In this document: positions 1 to 7,860 of the stretch, piece by piece
Layout of the letters: each line of letters starts with the position of its first letter
Position numbering within the stretch: position 1 is the stretch's first letter
Assembly: GCF_014645815.1 (NCBI RefSeq)
Contig: NZ_BMML01000001.1
Location: 428,118 to 492,117, forward strand
DNA: 64,000 nucleotides
Reading direction: 5' to 3'
Source: Streptomyces fuscichromogenes
Lineage (GTDB): Bacteria > Actinomycetota > Actinomycetes > Streptomycetales > Streptomycetaceae
Position numbers and translations under genes: made by a program
Notes under the pieces: generated by a model
Told to the model about the DNA's origin: nothing
The model's database searches: none
The model's input: only the letters and a program-made list of their open reading frames with translations

Positions 1-1
1 G

Positions 2-58
2 GATCCGGAGATCGTGGACCGGGTGCTGCGGCATCTGGACGTCCGCAGCCTGCGGTAG
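2..58 (+). CDS. C-terminal fragment of an unidentified protein
   Basis: An open frame enters from the left edge and ends at TAG; the last 18 residues read DPEIVDRVLRHLDVRSLR. The codon usage fits the rest of the window and a dispersed intergenic repeat follows about 40 bases later, as at other gene ends here. Too little is present to assign a family. The call rests only on frame and composition. Confidence 0.5.
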   Translation, partial: DPEIVDRVLRHLDVRSLR

Positions 59-96
59 CGCTCCGCTGGGAGAGCCGCGATGGGTCGTCTGTCGTC

Positions 97-150
97 TGCG
101 GCACCGTCGTGGCTGGTCGCGCAGTTCCCCGCGCCCCTTCGGGGGCGCTG
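97..150 (+). repeat. Dispersed GCGCAGTTCCCCGCGCCCC element, copy 1
   Basis: The core GCGCAGTTCCCCGCGCCCC lies at about 119-137, preceded by a G/T-rich arm and followed by a short GC hairpin. It sits just past the end of the truncated first gene. Five more copies occur in the window, in both orientations. The flanking stretch 59-229 shows no convincing gene. Confidence 0.75.
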
Positions 151-229
151 TACAGCGACGGTAATACAAGCGCATGGCGGCTGTGGACAGTCGCAGGCGC
201 CGTCGGCTTTCCGCTCGTAGTCTCGGATC

Positions 230-970
230 ATGGCTCGGAACATTGTGATCAGTGGTGGAGGAACCGGGATCGGGCTCGCTGCGGCGCGGGTGTTCGCCGC
301 GGACGGGGACCGTGTGCTGCTGCTCGGGCGGCGCAGAGAGGTGCTGGAGAAGGCCGGGGTGCCGGGGGCGGAGGTGTACGCGGCCGATCTGGCCGAGCCG
401 GCGCAGGTGCGCGGAGTCGCACGGTTCGTCGCCGAGGAGTTCGGGGCCGTCGACGTGCTCGTCCACAGCGCCGGAGGGAACGCGGCACGCACGGCCGACG
501 CCGACGCCGGCGATCCGCTCGACGCCGCCGCGCGCGTCTGGACCGGCGACTTCCGGCAGAACACGCTGACCTCCGTCCTGCTCACGGAGGCGCTGAAGGA
601 ACGGCTCGCCGATCCCGGCGGGCGGGTGCTGTTCATCAGCTCCGTCGCCGCGTTCCGGGGCTCGGGAAGCGGCTCCTACGCCGCCTCCAAGGCCGCCCTG
701 CACCCGTACGCCCACGACCTGGCCAGGGAGCTCGGCCCGCGCGGGGTCACCGTGAACGTGGTCGCGCCCGGGTACGTCGAGGACACCGACTTCTTCGGCG
801 GGCCGGTGGCGCAGGCGCGGCGGGAGCGGCTCGTCGCCGAGACGTCGACCGGGCGGGCCGGCACACCCGGTGACGTCGCGGCCACCCTGCACTGGCTGGC
901 CTCCCCGGCCGCCGGGCACATCACCTCGCAGATCATCCAGGTCAACGGCGGCGCCGAACGCGGCCATTGA
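230..970 (+). CDS. SDR-family oxidoreductase
   Basis: A 246-residue short-chain dehydrogenase/reductase of classical length. The Rossmann NAD(P)-binding motif GGGTGIGLA is at residues 9-17, an HSAGG stretch at about 83 corresponds to the NNAG motif, the catalytic Ser is in FISSVAA, and the Tyr/Lys pair is in SYAASKAAL. Residue AADL near 52 suggests an Asp-containing cofactor pocket. Substrate unknown. There is no Shine-Dalgarno; TAGTCT at 218-223 lies six bases before the ATG, so a leaderless transcript is possible. The gene converges on the mscS-type gene, with only 8 bases between stops. Confidence 0.85.
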   Translation: MARNIVISGGGTGIGLAAARVFAADGDRVLLLGRRREVLEKAGVPGAEVYAADLAEPAQVRGVARFVAEEFGAVDVLVHSAGGNAARTADADAGDPLDAAARVWTGDFRQNTLTSVLLTEALKERLADPGGRVLFISSVAAFRGSGSGSYAASKAALHPYAHDLARELGPRGVTVNVVAPGYVEDTDFFGGPVAQARRERLVAETSTGRAGTPGDVAATLHWLASPAAGHITSQIIQVNGGAERGH

Positions 971-978
971 GGTGGGAC

Positions 979-2094
979 TCAGTCACGGCCGGTGCGGGGC
1001 GGGTCGTGCAGACGGCGGCCCGCCGACCCGTCCTGGGAGGGAATGATCCCGCCCGGCGGCAGGACCGCGTCGGCCGTGTTGACCCGCGGCAGGGCATACG
1101 GGTGCTCCGCGCCCAGCCAGGTGATCATCTGCTCCCGGACGGTCACCCGGACCTTCCAGACGTCGTCCGCGTCCTTGGCGGTCACCAGCGCGCGTACCTG
1201 GATGGTGTTCGGGGTGCTGTCGGTGACCACCAGGCCGTAGTCCCGGCCGTCCCAGGCCGGGCACTCCCGCAGGATGTCCCGGAGCTTCTCGCGCATCGGC
1301 TCCAGCGGTGCCGAGTGGTCGAGGTGCCAGTAGACGATCCCGGTCATCTGCGGGGTGCCCCGCGACCAGTTCTCGAAGGGTTTGGAGGTGAAGTACGACA
1401 CCGGCATGGTGATCCGGCGCTCGTCCCAGGTCCGTACCGTCAGAAAGGTCAGGGTGATCTCCTCGACCGTGCCCCACTCGCCGTCGACCACGACCGTGTC
1501 CCCGAGGCGCACCATGTCGCCGAAGGCGATCTGCAGACCGGCGAACATGTTCGCCAGCGTGGACTGGGCGGCCACACCGGCGACGATGCCGAGGACGCCC
1601 GCGGAGGCCAGCAGCGAGGCGCCGGCCGCGCGCATCGCCGGGAAGGTCAGCAGCATCGCCGCCACGGCCACCACGCCGACGATCGCCGTCACCACCCGCA
1701 TGATCAGCGACACCTGGGTGCGCACCCGGCGGACCCGGGCCGCGTCGTGGTGGACGCGGGCGTAGCGGTCGTAGGTCGAGTCCACGACGGCCGCCGCGAT
1801 CCGCACCACCAGCCAGGCGGCCGACCCGATCAGCACCAGGGTCAGGACCTGGCCGACCGCGATCCGGTGCTCCCGGATCAGTTCGGCCTGGTCGTAGGAG
1901 CCTCTGAGCAGGGCCGTGCACAGCACCAGCTGGTAGGGGACGCGGCCGCGGCGCAGCAGGCCCCACAGGGGCGTCTCGCTGTGCCGTGAGTCGGCCTTGC
2001 GCAGCAGCAGGTCGGTCACCCAGCCGATCAGCAGGGTGAGGACGACGGCGCCGCCGACCACGATCAGCGGGCGGAGTACGTTCTCCATCTCCAT
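979..2094 (-). CDS. MscS-family mechanosensitive ion channel
   Basis: A 371-residue small-conductance mechanosensitive channel homologue that should release solutes across the cell membrane on osmotic downshock. There are four hydrophobic segments: about residues 5-28, 70-95, 115-140, and the pore-lining helix around 150-180 with the Gly/Ala-rich run ASAGVLGIVAGVAAQSTLAN. Then comes the MscS beta domain (IAFGDMVRLGDTVVVDGEWG) typical of the family. The frame extends 30 codons further upstream to 2184, but those codons are Pro/Arg-rich and not membrane-like, so I start at MEMENVLRPL; MENVLRPL at 2088 is an alternative. No clear ribosome site separates them. Confidence 0.9.
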   Translation of the reverse strand: MEMENVLRPLIVVGGAVVLTLLIGWVTDLLLRKADSRHSETPLWGLLRRGRVPYQLVLCTALLRGSYDQAELIREHRIAVGQVLTLVLIGSAAWLVVRIAAAVVDSTYDRYARVHHDAARVRRVRTQVSLIMRVVTAIVGVVAVAAMLLTFPAMRAAGASLLASAGVLGIVAGVAAQSTLANMFAGLQIAFGDMVRLGDTVVVDGEWGTVEEITLTFLTVRTWDERRITMPVSYFTSKPFENWSRGTPQMTGIVYWHLDHSAPLEPMREKLRDILRECPAWDGRDYGLVVTDSTPNTIQVRALVTAKDADDVWKVRVTVREQMITWLGAEHPYALPRVNTADAVLPPGGIIPSQDGSAGRRLHDPPRTGRD

Positions 2095-2228
2095 GGATGC
2101 GAACGTAACCGGATCTGCGGGGTCCTGAACATGCCGCCCGGTGAGAAGGACGTCACGGTCGGGTCCGCAGCGCGGGCGGCACACAGGGCCCGGCGGGCGT
2201 TGTCGGTGTCGGCTGGCACCATGGGCGC

Positions 2229-2798
2229 ATGAACATCATGCTCTTTCACTCGACCTACGGCCCCAGGCCCGCGGTGCGCGAGGCCGCGGACCGGCTGCGT
2301 GCCGCCGGTCACGAGGTGTGGACGCCGGACCTGTTCGAGGGGCGCACGTTCGACACGGTCGAGGAGGGCATGGAGTTCAACGAGTCGATCGGCAAGGACG
2401 AGCTGCTGAAGCGAGCCGTGCTGGCTGCGGCGCCGTACTCCGAGCGCGGCCTGGTGTACGCGGGGTTCTCGCTGGGCGCCTCGGTCGCGCAGACGCTGGC
2501 ACTGGGCGACGAGCGGGCGCGGGGGCTGCTGCTCCTGCACGGCACGTCGGACATCGCGCCCAGCGCCTCGGTGGCCGACCTGCCGGTGCAGCTGCACGTG
2601 GCCGAGCCGGACGCCTTCGAGACGGACGACTGGCTGAGCGCCTGGTACCTGCAGATGGGCCGGGCCGGCGCCGATGTGGAGATCTACCGGTACCCGGGGG
2701 CCGGCCACCTCTACACCGACCCCGGCCTGCCGGACTACGACGAGGAGGCCGCCGAGGCCACCTGGCGGGTGGCGCTCGGCTTCCTCGACACGCTGTAG
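2229..2798 (+). CDS. Dienelactone hydrolase family protein
   Basis: A 189-residue alpha/beta hydrolase of the dienelactone hydrolase size class, predicted cytosolic. The nucleophile elbow is GFSLGAS at about residue 79, with Ser where true dienelactone hydrolases have Cys, so the substrate is probably different. The C-terminal PGAGHLYTD supplies the catalytic His. CACCAT at 2217-2222 lies six bases before the ATG and there is no Shine-Dalgarno, so it may be leaderless. It is convergent with phoD. Confidence 0.85.
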   Translation: MNIMLFHSTYGPRPAVREAADRLRAAGHEVWTPDLFEGRTFDTVEEGMEFNESIGKDELLKRAVLAAAPYSERGLVYAGFSLGASVAQTLALGDERARGLLLLHGTSDIAPSASVADLPVQLHVAEPDAFETDDWLSAWYLQMGRAGADVEIYRYPGAGHLYTDPGLPDYDEEAAEATWRVALGFLDTL

Positions 2799-2814
2799 GC
2801 GTCGGCCGCGGCGG

Positions 2815-4485
2815 TCACACCGGGTCGTAGGTGCGTTCGACCTTCTGGGTGCCGCTGCGGGTGCGGTACGACCGCTCCCAGGACGAGGTGGCGTCGGCCT
2901 TCGTCTTGTCGGAGAGGACGTAGTAGTCCATCTGCGCCCGCGCGGCCGTGATGTCCAGGATGCCGTAGCCGTGCCGGTCGGTGTCGACCCAGTGGACGTG
3001 CCGGTTGGCGAGCTGGATGAGCGGTGCGGCGAGGGTGGAGACGACACCCGGGGAGACCTTCAGGAGGTCGTCCAGGTTGTCGGAGGTCACCGAGGTGATC
3101 ACGAACTCGGTGGCGGCGGAGGCGGACAGCGGGTAGGTCCCGGCGTCCACGGGCACGTCGTTGGCCCAGGACATGTGGATGTCGCCGGTGAGGAACACCG
3201 TGTTGCCGATCGCGTTGGAGCGCAGGTGGGCCAGCAGCTCGCGGCGGTCGTCGGTGTAGCCGTCCCACTGGTCGGTGTTGAGGGCGAGGCCGTCCTGGGG
3301 CAGGCCGAGCAGCTTGGCCAGCGGCTTGAGGAGGTCGGCGGAGAGCGAGCCGATGGCGAACGGCGAGATCATCACCGAGTTGCCGACCAGCCGCCAGGTG
3401 GTGTCGGAGGCCTTCAGTCCGGCCTTGAGCCAGTCGAGCTGGGCGCGGCCGGTGATGGTGCGGTCCGGGTCGTCGACCGAGCCGCTGCCCGTGGACACCT
3501 GCTGGGAGCGGAAGGAGCGCAGGTCGAGCAGGGAGAGGTCGGCGAGCTTGCCGAAGCGCAGCCGGCGGTAGGTGGTGCCGGCGATGGCCGGGCGGACCGG
3601 CATCCACTCGAAGTAGGCCTGCTTGGCGGCCGCCTGACGGGCCGTCCAGGTGCCCTCGGCGCCCTCGGTGTGGTTCTCGGCGCCGCCGGACCAGGAGTCG
3701 TTGGCGAACTCGTGGTCGTCCCAGATCGCGATGACCGGCGCCTTGGCGTGCAGGGCCTGGAGGTCGGTGTCCGTCTTGTACTTGCCGTGCCGGGTGCGGT
3801 AGTCGGCGAGCGTGATGATCTCGTGGGTGGGCGCGTGCTCGCGGACCACGGTGTCGCGGGTGCCGTACTCGCCGGTGCCGTACTCGTAGATGTAGTCGCC
3901 CAGGTGCAGCCACGCGTCGAGGTCGTTGCGGAGCGCCAGGTGACGGTAGGAGGCGAAGTAGCCGGCCTCCCAGTTGGCGCAGGTGACGACGCCGAAGCGG
4001 AGGCCGGTGACGGCGGCGTCGGTGGCCGGCGCGGTGCGGGTGCGCGCCACCGGGGAGTCGGTGCCGCCGGCCGAGAAGCGGAACCAGTAGTCGGTGGCGG
4101 GGGCCAGGCCGCGGATGTCGGCCTTGACGGTGTGGTCGGAGGCGGCGGTCGCGGTGGTGGTGCCCTTCGAGACCACGTTCGTCAGCGCCTTGTCGGTGGC
4201 GACGACCCAGCTGACCTCGGTGTCCGGGCCGACCCCGGAGCCCGGTGTCGCGTCGGCGGCCGGCGTCACCCGGGTCCACAGCAGGACGCCGTCGGGCAGC
4301 GGGTCGCCGGAGGCGACGCCGTGCAGGAAGGCGGGCGCGTCCGAGGCGGCCCGGGCCGGTATCGCGGCGGCCAGCGGGGCGGCCAGGACAGCGGTCGCCG
4401 CCGCGGCCTTGACGACCGTACGGCGGCGCGGAGCGAGGGAGTGCGCACTCCCGGAGGACTGAGTTGATCTGTTTCGACTGGTCAC
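2815..4485 (-). CDS. phoD: Secreted alkaline phosphatase PhoD
   Basis: A 556-residue PhoD-type metallophosphoesterase that releases phosphate from organic phosphodiesters outside the cell. The N-terminus has a twin-arginine signal, [12 protein letters not shown] at about residues 19-30, followed by a hydrophobic Ala-rich stretch and an IPARA cleavage region. An N-terminal PhoD domain ([19 protein letters not shown]) precedes the phosphatase core with metal ligands in [22 protein letters not shown] and [10 protein letters not shown]. The start is GTG. In S. coelicolor the orthologue is PhoP-controlled; I could not resolve regular 11-base PHO boxes in the 90 bases upstream, only GTTCATAC-like half-sites. 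A strong hairpin separates it from the upstream dsbA-like gene. Confidence 0.93.
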   Translation of the reverse strand: MTSRNRSTQSSGSAHSLAPRRRTVVKAAAATAVLAAPLAAAIPARAASDAPAFLHGVASGDPLPDGVLLWTRVTPAADATPGSGVGPDTEVSWVVATDKALTNVVSKGTTTATAASDHTVKADIRGLAPATDYWFRFSAGGTDSPVARTRTAPATDAAVTGLRFGVVTCANWEAGYFASYRHLALRNDLDAWLHLGDYIYEYGTGEYGTRDTVVREHAPTHEIITLADYRTRHGKYKTDTDLQALHAKAPVIAIWDDHEFANDSWSGGAENHTEGAEGTWTARQAAAKQAYFEWMPVRPAIAGTTYRRLRFGKLADLSLLDLRSFRSQQVSTGSGSVDDPDRTITGRAQLDWLKAGLKASDTTWRLVGNSVMISPFAIGSLSADLLKPLAKLLGLPQDGLALNTDQWDGYTDDRRELLAHLRSNAIGNTVFLTGDIHMSWANDVPVDAGTYPLSASAATEFVITSVTSDNLDDLLKVSPGVVSTLAAPLIQLANRHVHWVDTDRHGYGILDITAARAQMDYYVLSDKTKADATSSWERSYRTRSGTQKVERTYDPV

Positions 4486-4514
4486 GACCGCTGAGGTTAC
4501 TGACCAGTATGAAC

Positions 4515-4550
4515 AAGAGCAGGCGAACCGGGGAAAGTTCGCCTGCTCTT
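4515..4550 (-). terminator. Hairpin terminator between dsbA-like gene and phoD
   Basis: A perfect 14-bp inverted repeat, AAGAGCAGGCGAAC (4515-4528) and GTTCGCCTGCTCTT (4537-4550), with an 8-base loop. It lies past the stop of the dsbA-like gene and upstream of phoD on the same strand, so it should end the first transcript and separate the two. Confidence 0.75.
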
Positions 4551-4578
4551 CACGTGGAGCCGGATATTCCGCTCGGCG

Positions 4579-5421
4579 TCAGGCCTTGAGGGCCGCGTCC
4601 ACCACGGTGTTGAAGGCGTCGATCGTCATCGGCGGGTTGCCGCTGGAGTCGGCCGTCAGCATCTTGCCGTTCATGACGAAGCTCGGGGTGCCCGTCACGC
4701 CGTCCTTGTTGGTGTCGAAGGTCTTCGACATGGCCAGCGCCCAGGCGTCGTACTTGCCGGACTTCACGTCGGCCTGGAAGGACTTGTTGTTCTTCAGGGC
4801 CGGGACGGTGTTGGCGACCTCGATGAGGTAGCTGTCGTTCTTGAACTTGTCGGTCGTCTCGTCCGGGTGCCACTTCTTCGAGTACAGCGCGGTCTTGTAC
4901 TCGAGGAAGGCCTCGTCGCTGACGTTCAGCGCGGCGCCCATCGCGCTCAGCGCGCTCTTGGAGCCCTCGCCGCGCGAGCCGATCTGGCCCTTGCCGAGCG
5001 AGTCGCCGTCGAGGAACGTGCCGCCGATGTACTGGATCTTGAACTTGCCGTCGTCGATGTCCTTCTTCACCGTCGCGCCGACGGTCTGCTCGAACTGGGC
5101 GCAGATCGGGCAGCGCGGGTCCTCGTAGACCTTCAGGGTCTTCGTGGCGGTGGACTTGCCGATGACGACCGTGGTGCCGTTCGTGCCCGTCGTGTTGGCC
5201 GGGGCGACGACCTTGGCGTCCTTCTCGGCCTCCCAGTAGCCCGGCTTGTTGGCCTGGACGACGGCGTAGCCTATGCCGCCCGCCGCGGCCAGCACGGCCA
5301 CCACCGAGGCGGCCACGATGACCTGCCGCTTGACCTTGGCGCGCTTGGCCTGCTTCTCGCGCTCGATGCGCAGCCGCTCCCGGGCCGCGTTCTTGGCAGC
5401 CGCGCTGTTCCGCTTGCTCAT
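4579..5421 (-). CDS. Membrane-anchored DsbA-like thiol:disulfide protein
   Basis: A 280-residue thioredoxin-fold protein of the DsbA/DSBA_4 type, probably acting on disulfides outside the membrane. A highly charged N-terminus (about 1-40) is followed by one membrane helix (IVAASVVAVLAAAGGIGYAVV) and an extracytoplasmic domain with the redox motif CPIC in YEDPRCPICAQFE and the cis-Pro loop GTPSFVMNG. I use ATG at 5421 because GGAG lies nine bases upstream; the frame could begin ten codons earlier at 5451. It lies between phoD and a membrane protein gene on the same strand. A paralogue with CPAC lies at 36323-37099. Confidence 0.88.
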   Translation of the reverse strand: MSKRNSAAAKNAARERLRIEREKQAKRAKVKRQVIVAASVVAVLAAAGGIGYAVVQANKPGYWEAEKDAKVVAPANTTGTNGTTVVIGKSTATKTLKVYEDPRCPICAQFEQTVGATVKKDIDDGKFKIQYIGGTFLDGDSLGKGQIGSRGEGSKSALSAMGAALNVSDEAFLEYKTALYSKKWHPDETTDKFKNDSYLIEVANTVPALKNNKSFQADVKSGKYDAWALAMSKTFDTNKDGVTGTPSFVMNGKMLTADSSGNPPMTIDAFNTVVDAALKA

Positions 5422-5533
5422 GTTGGTGATCTCCATAGGGGACGCGCACATGTCGTACGCGGGATACGTGTGGGGGACTCGTCGTGCTCGGACGAGCTCG
5501 CACGAGGGCCGTGCTTGGAGGAGGTGCTCGGAC

Positions 5534-6220
5534 TCAGACGAGGGCGAGCGCGTGGGAGCACGGCGGTCCGCGCCGTCCCAGGGAGTGCACGAGGAGCAGG
5601 CCGCGGGCGGCGGCCGGGCGCGGCGCAGGGCGCGGCAGCCGTCGTACCGGGGCCGGCCGGACCGCGCCCGCGGCGACCGCGAGGAGCAGCGGGCGGAAGG
5701 TGGTGGCGGCGACGGCCCGCAGCAGCTGGGTCAGGGCGCGCTCGCCGCGGCGCAGCCAGGCGGCGGCGAGCAGACCCACGCCGACGTGCGCGGCGAGCAG
5801 CAGCCAGGCGGCGGCCGGATCGGCGTGCGCGAGGGCCGCGGCGGTGCGGGAGCCGCCGGTCATCTGGGCCAGCGGGGTGCCGACCGTGCCGCCGTGGCAG
5901 AGCACGTCGAGACCGACCGCGCGCAGCGGGCCGGCGATGGGGCCGCCCGCCCGGCCGTAACAGGCGTGCTGACCGGTGGTGAAGACCGTGTCGGCGGCCA
6001 GCTCCAGCGGGATCAGCAGGGCCGCGATCCGGCCGAAGCCGCGCTCGCGGCCCGCCAGCGCGTACGCCGTGCCGAACACCCCGGCGGCGACCGCGGCCAC
6101 CGTCGTGAACGGCAGCGGGGCCCGGGACAGCAGCACGTGCGACGCGGTGCTGAGCGTCACGACGAAGGCCGTGAACAGCGCCGCGCGCACGGCTCTGAGC
6201 TGGGTCCCGGATATGTCCAT
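5534..6220 (-). CDS. Unidentified polytopic membrane protein
   Basis: A 228-residue protein with about five hydrophobic segments: roughly residues 10-30, 40-60, 68-88, 132-155 and 165-185, the last two separated by an Arg-rich loop, and a basic Pro/Arg-rich C-terminus. Two cysteines occur in a loop after segment 3 (HACYGRAGG and VLCHGG), but no CxxC is present, so it does not look like a VKOR partner for the adjacent DsbA-like protein. I do not recognise the family. A short palindrome TAGGGGACCCCTA at 6251-6263 lies about 30 bases upstream and could be an operator. Confidence 0.7.
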   Translation of the reverse strand: MDISGTQLRAVRAALFTAFVVTLSTASHVLLSRAPLPFTTVAAVAAGVFGTAYALAGRERGFGRIAALLIPLELAADTVFTTGQHACYGRAGGPIAGPLRAVGLDVLCHGGTVGTPLAQMTGGSRTAAALAHADPAAAWLLLAAHVGVGLLAAAWLRRGERALTQLLRAVAATTFRPLLLAVAAGAVRPAPVRRLPRPAPRPAAARGLLLVHSLGRRGPPCSHALALV

Positions 6221-6287
6221 AGCGGTGGAGAGTCTGTCACGTACTCATGTAGGGGACCCCTAAAAAGGCCCTGAGAATCGGCGAAGG

Positions 6288-7637
6288 TTACAGCCCTGGA
6301 ATGCGGCCGTTGCGGAACAGGTCGACGAAGATCTGGTGGTCGCCGCGCGCACGTGAGCCGTAGCTGTGCGCGAAGTCGGTCAGCAGGCCCGCGAAGCCGT
6401 CCTCGTCGGCGGCGATCGCCGCGTCGATGGCCCGCTCGGTGGAGAACGGCACCAGGGACTCGCCGGAGGTGTCGTCGGCCGCCGAGTGCATGGACGCGGT
6501 GGCCCGGCCGAGGTCGGCGACGACCGCCGCGACCTCCTCCGGATCGTCGATGTCGCTCCAGTCCAGGTCCACCGCGTACGGCGACACCTCGGCGACCAGC
6601 TGCCCCGCGCCGTCCAGCTCGGTCCAGCCCAGCCACGGGTCGGCGTGCGCCTGGAGCGCGCGCTGCGAGATCACCGTGCGGTGGCCCTCGTGCTGGAAGT
6701 AGTCCCGGATCGCCGGGTCGGTGACGTGCCGGGAGACGGCCGGGGTCTGGGCCTGCTTGATGTAGATCACCACATCGTTCTCCAGGGCGTCCGTGGCGCC
6801 CTCCAGGAGGATGTTGTACGAGGGCAGGCCGGCCGAGCCGATGCCGATGCCGCGGCGGCCCACGACGTCCTTCACCCGGTAGGAGTCCGGGTGGGACAGG
6901 GAGGACTCGGGGAGCGTCTCCAGGTAGCCGTCGAAGGCCGCGAGCACCTTGTAGCGGGTCGCCGCGTCCAGTTCGATGGAGCCGCCGCCGGCGGCGAACC
7001 GGCGCTCGAAGTCGCGGATCTCCGTCATCGAGTCCAGCAGCTCGAAACGGGTCAGCGAGCGGGCCGTGCGCAGCGCGCCGAGCAGCGGACCCTCGGCGGT
7101 GTCCAGGGTGAAAGGCGGCACCTCGTCGCTCTTGGCGCCCGTCGCCAGCGCGTGGATGCGCTCGCGGTAGGCGCGCGCGTACTCCTCGACCAGGTCGGTG
7201 ATCTGCTCGTCGCTGAACGCCTTCGCGTACCCGACCAGCGCGATGGAGGCGGCGAAGCGCTTCAGGTCCCAGGTGAAGGGGCCGACGTAGGCCTCGTCGA
7301 AGTCGTTGACGTTGAAGACCAGGCGGCCGTTGGAGTCCATGTACGTGCCGAAGTTCTCCGCGTGCAGGTCGCCGTGGATCCACACCCGCGAGGTGCGCTC
7401 GTCCAGGTACGGGCCGGTGTATATCCGCCCGGCGCCCAGACCGGCGTGCTCCGCGTCCAGGTCGTGGTAGAAGAGCGCGGCGGTGCCCCGGTAGAAGGCG
7501 AAGGCCGAGGCCGCCATCTTCCGGAACTTCACGCGGAACGCGGCCGGGTCGGCGGCCAGGAGCTCGCCGAAGGCGGTGTCGAAGACAGCGAGGATCTCCT
7601 CGCCGCGCTGCTCGCCGTTGAGCTGGGGGACCGGCAT
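6288..7637 (-). CDS. DUF2252 domain protein (kinase-like fold)
   Basis: A 449-residue member of the DUF2252 family. The motifs WIHGDLHAENFGTY and NVNDFDEAYVGPF resemble the catalytic HxDxxxxN loop and the metal-binding DFD motif of aminoglycoside-phosphotransferase-like kinases, so ATP-dependent phosphotransfer is an inference, with no substrate suggested. I choose ATG at 7637 because AGGAGG lies nine bases upstream; the longer frame to 7700 adds a basic, unlikely leader. It is divergent from dnaE. Confidence 0.85.
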   Translation of the reverse strand: MPVPQLNGEQRGEEILAVFDTAFGELLAADPAAFRVKFRKMAASAFAFYRGTAALFYHDLDAEHAGLGAGRIYTGPYLDERTSRVWIHGDLHAENFGTYMDSNGRLVFNVNDFDEAYVGPFTWDLKRFAASIALVGYAKAFSDEQITDLVEEYARAYRERIHALATGAKSDEVPPFTLDTAEGPLLGALRTARSLTRFELLDSMTEIRDFERRFAAGGGSIELDAATRYKVLAAFDGYLETLPESSLSHPDSYRVKDVVGRRGIGIGSAGLPSYNILLEGATDALENDVVIYIKQAQTPAVSRHVTDPAIRDYFQHEGHRTVISQRALQAHADPWLGWTELDGAGQLVAEVSPYAVDLDWSDIDDPEEVAAVVADLGRATASMHSAADDTSGESLVPFSTERAIDAAIAADEDGFAGLLTDFAHSYGSRARGDHQIFVDLFRNGRIPGL

Positions 7638-7700
7638 CGCTGGGTGCCTCCTGGTACGGGTGGTGCCTGACATGTGGCGCGGATCTCTCGCCCGGACCAA

Positions 7701-7739
7701 CGTGCGAAGGTCCCCGGGAGTGCCCGCTCTCTTCGCACG
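7701..7739. promoter_or_regulatory. Inverted repeat between DUF2252 gene and dnaE
   Basis: CGTGCGAAG at 7701-7709 is repeated in reverse complement as CTTCGCACG at 7731-7739, with 21 bases between. It lies in the 220-base divergent intergenic region, 60 bases from one start and 120 from the other. A TAGGAT hexamer at 7781-7786 could be part of the dnaE promoter. Whether the repeat binds a regulator is unknown. Confidence 0.35.
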
Positions 7740-7860
7740 AAGGTACGCGGGGGAGCGGGCCGGGTGTCAGTGCCGAGGCATAGGATTCCGGAGTCCCACC
7801 AGACCGTCCGCAGCCGGTCGGAAGATCGTCGACGCCTGATTTCCCTCGGAGGCCGAAACC

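Noticed and set aside
6251..6263. TAGGGGACCCCTA followed by AAAAA as a terminator
   Set aside because: The stem is only six pairs and the A-run lies on the wrong side for either neighbouring gene; at most an operator.
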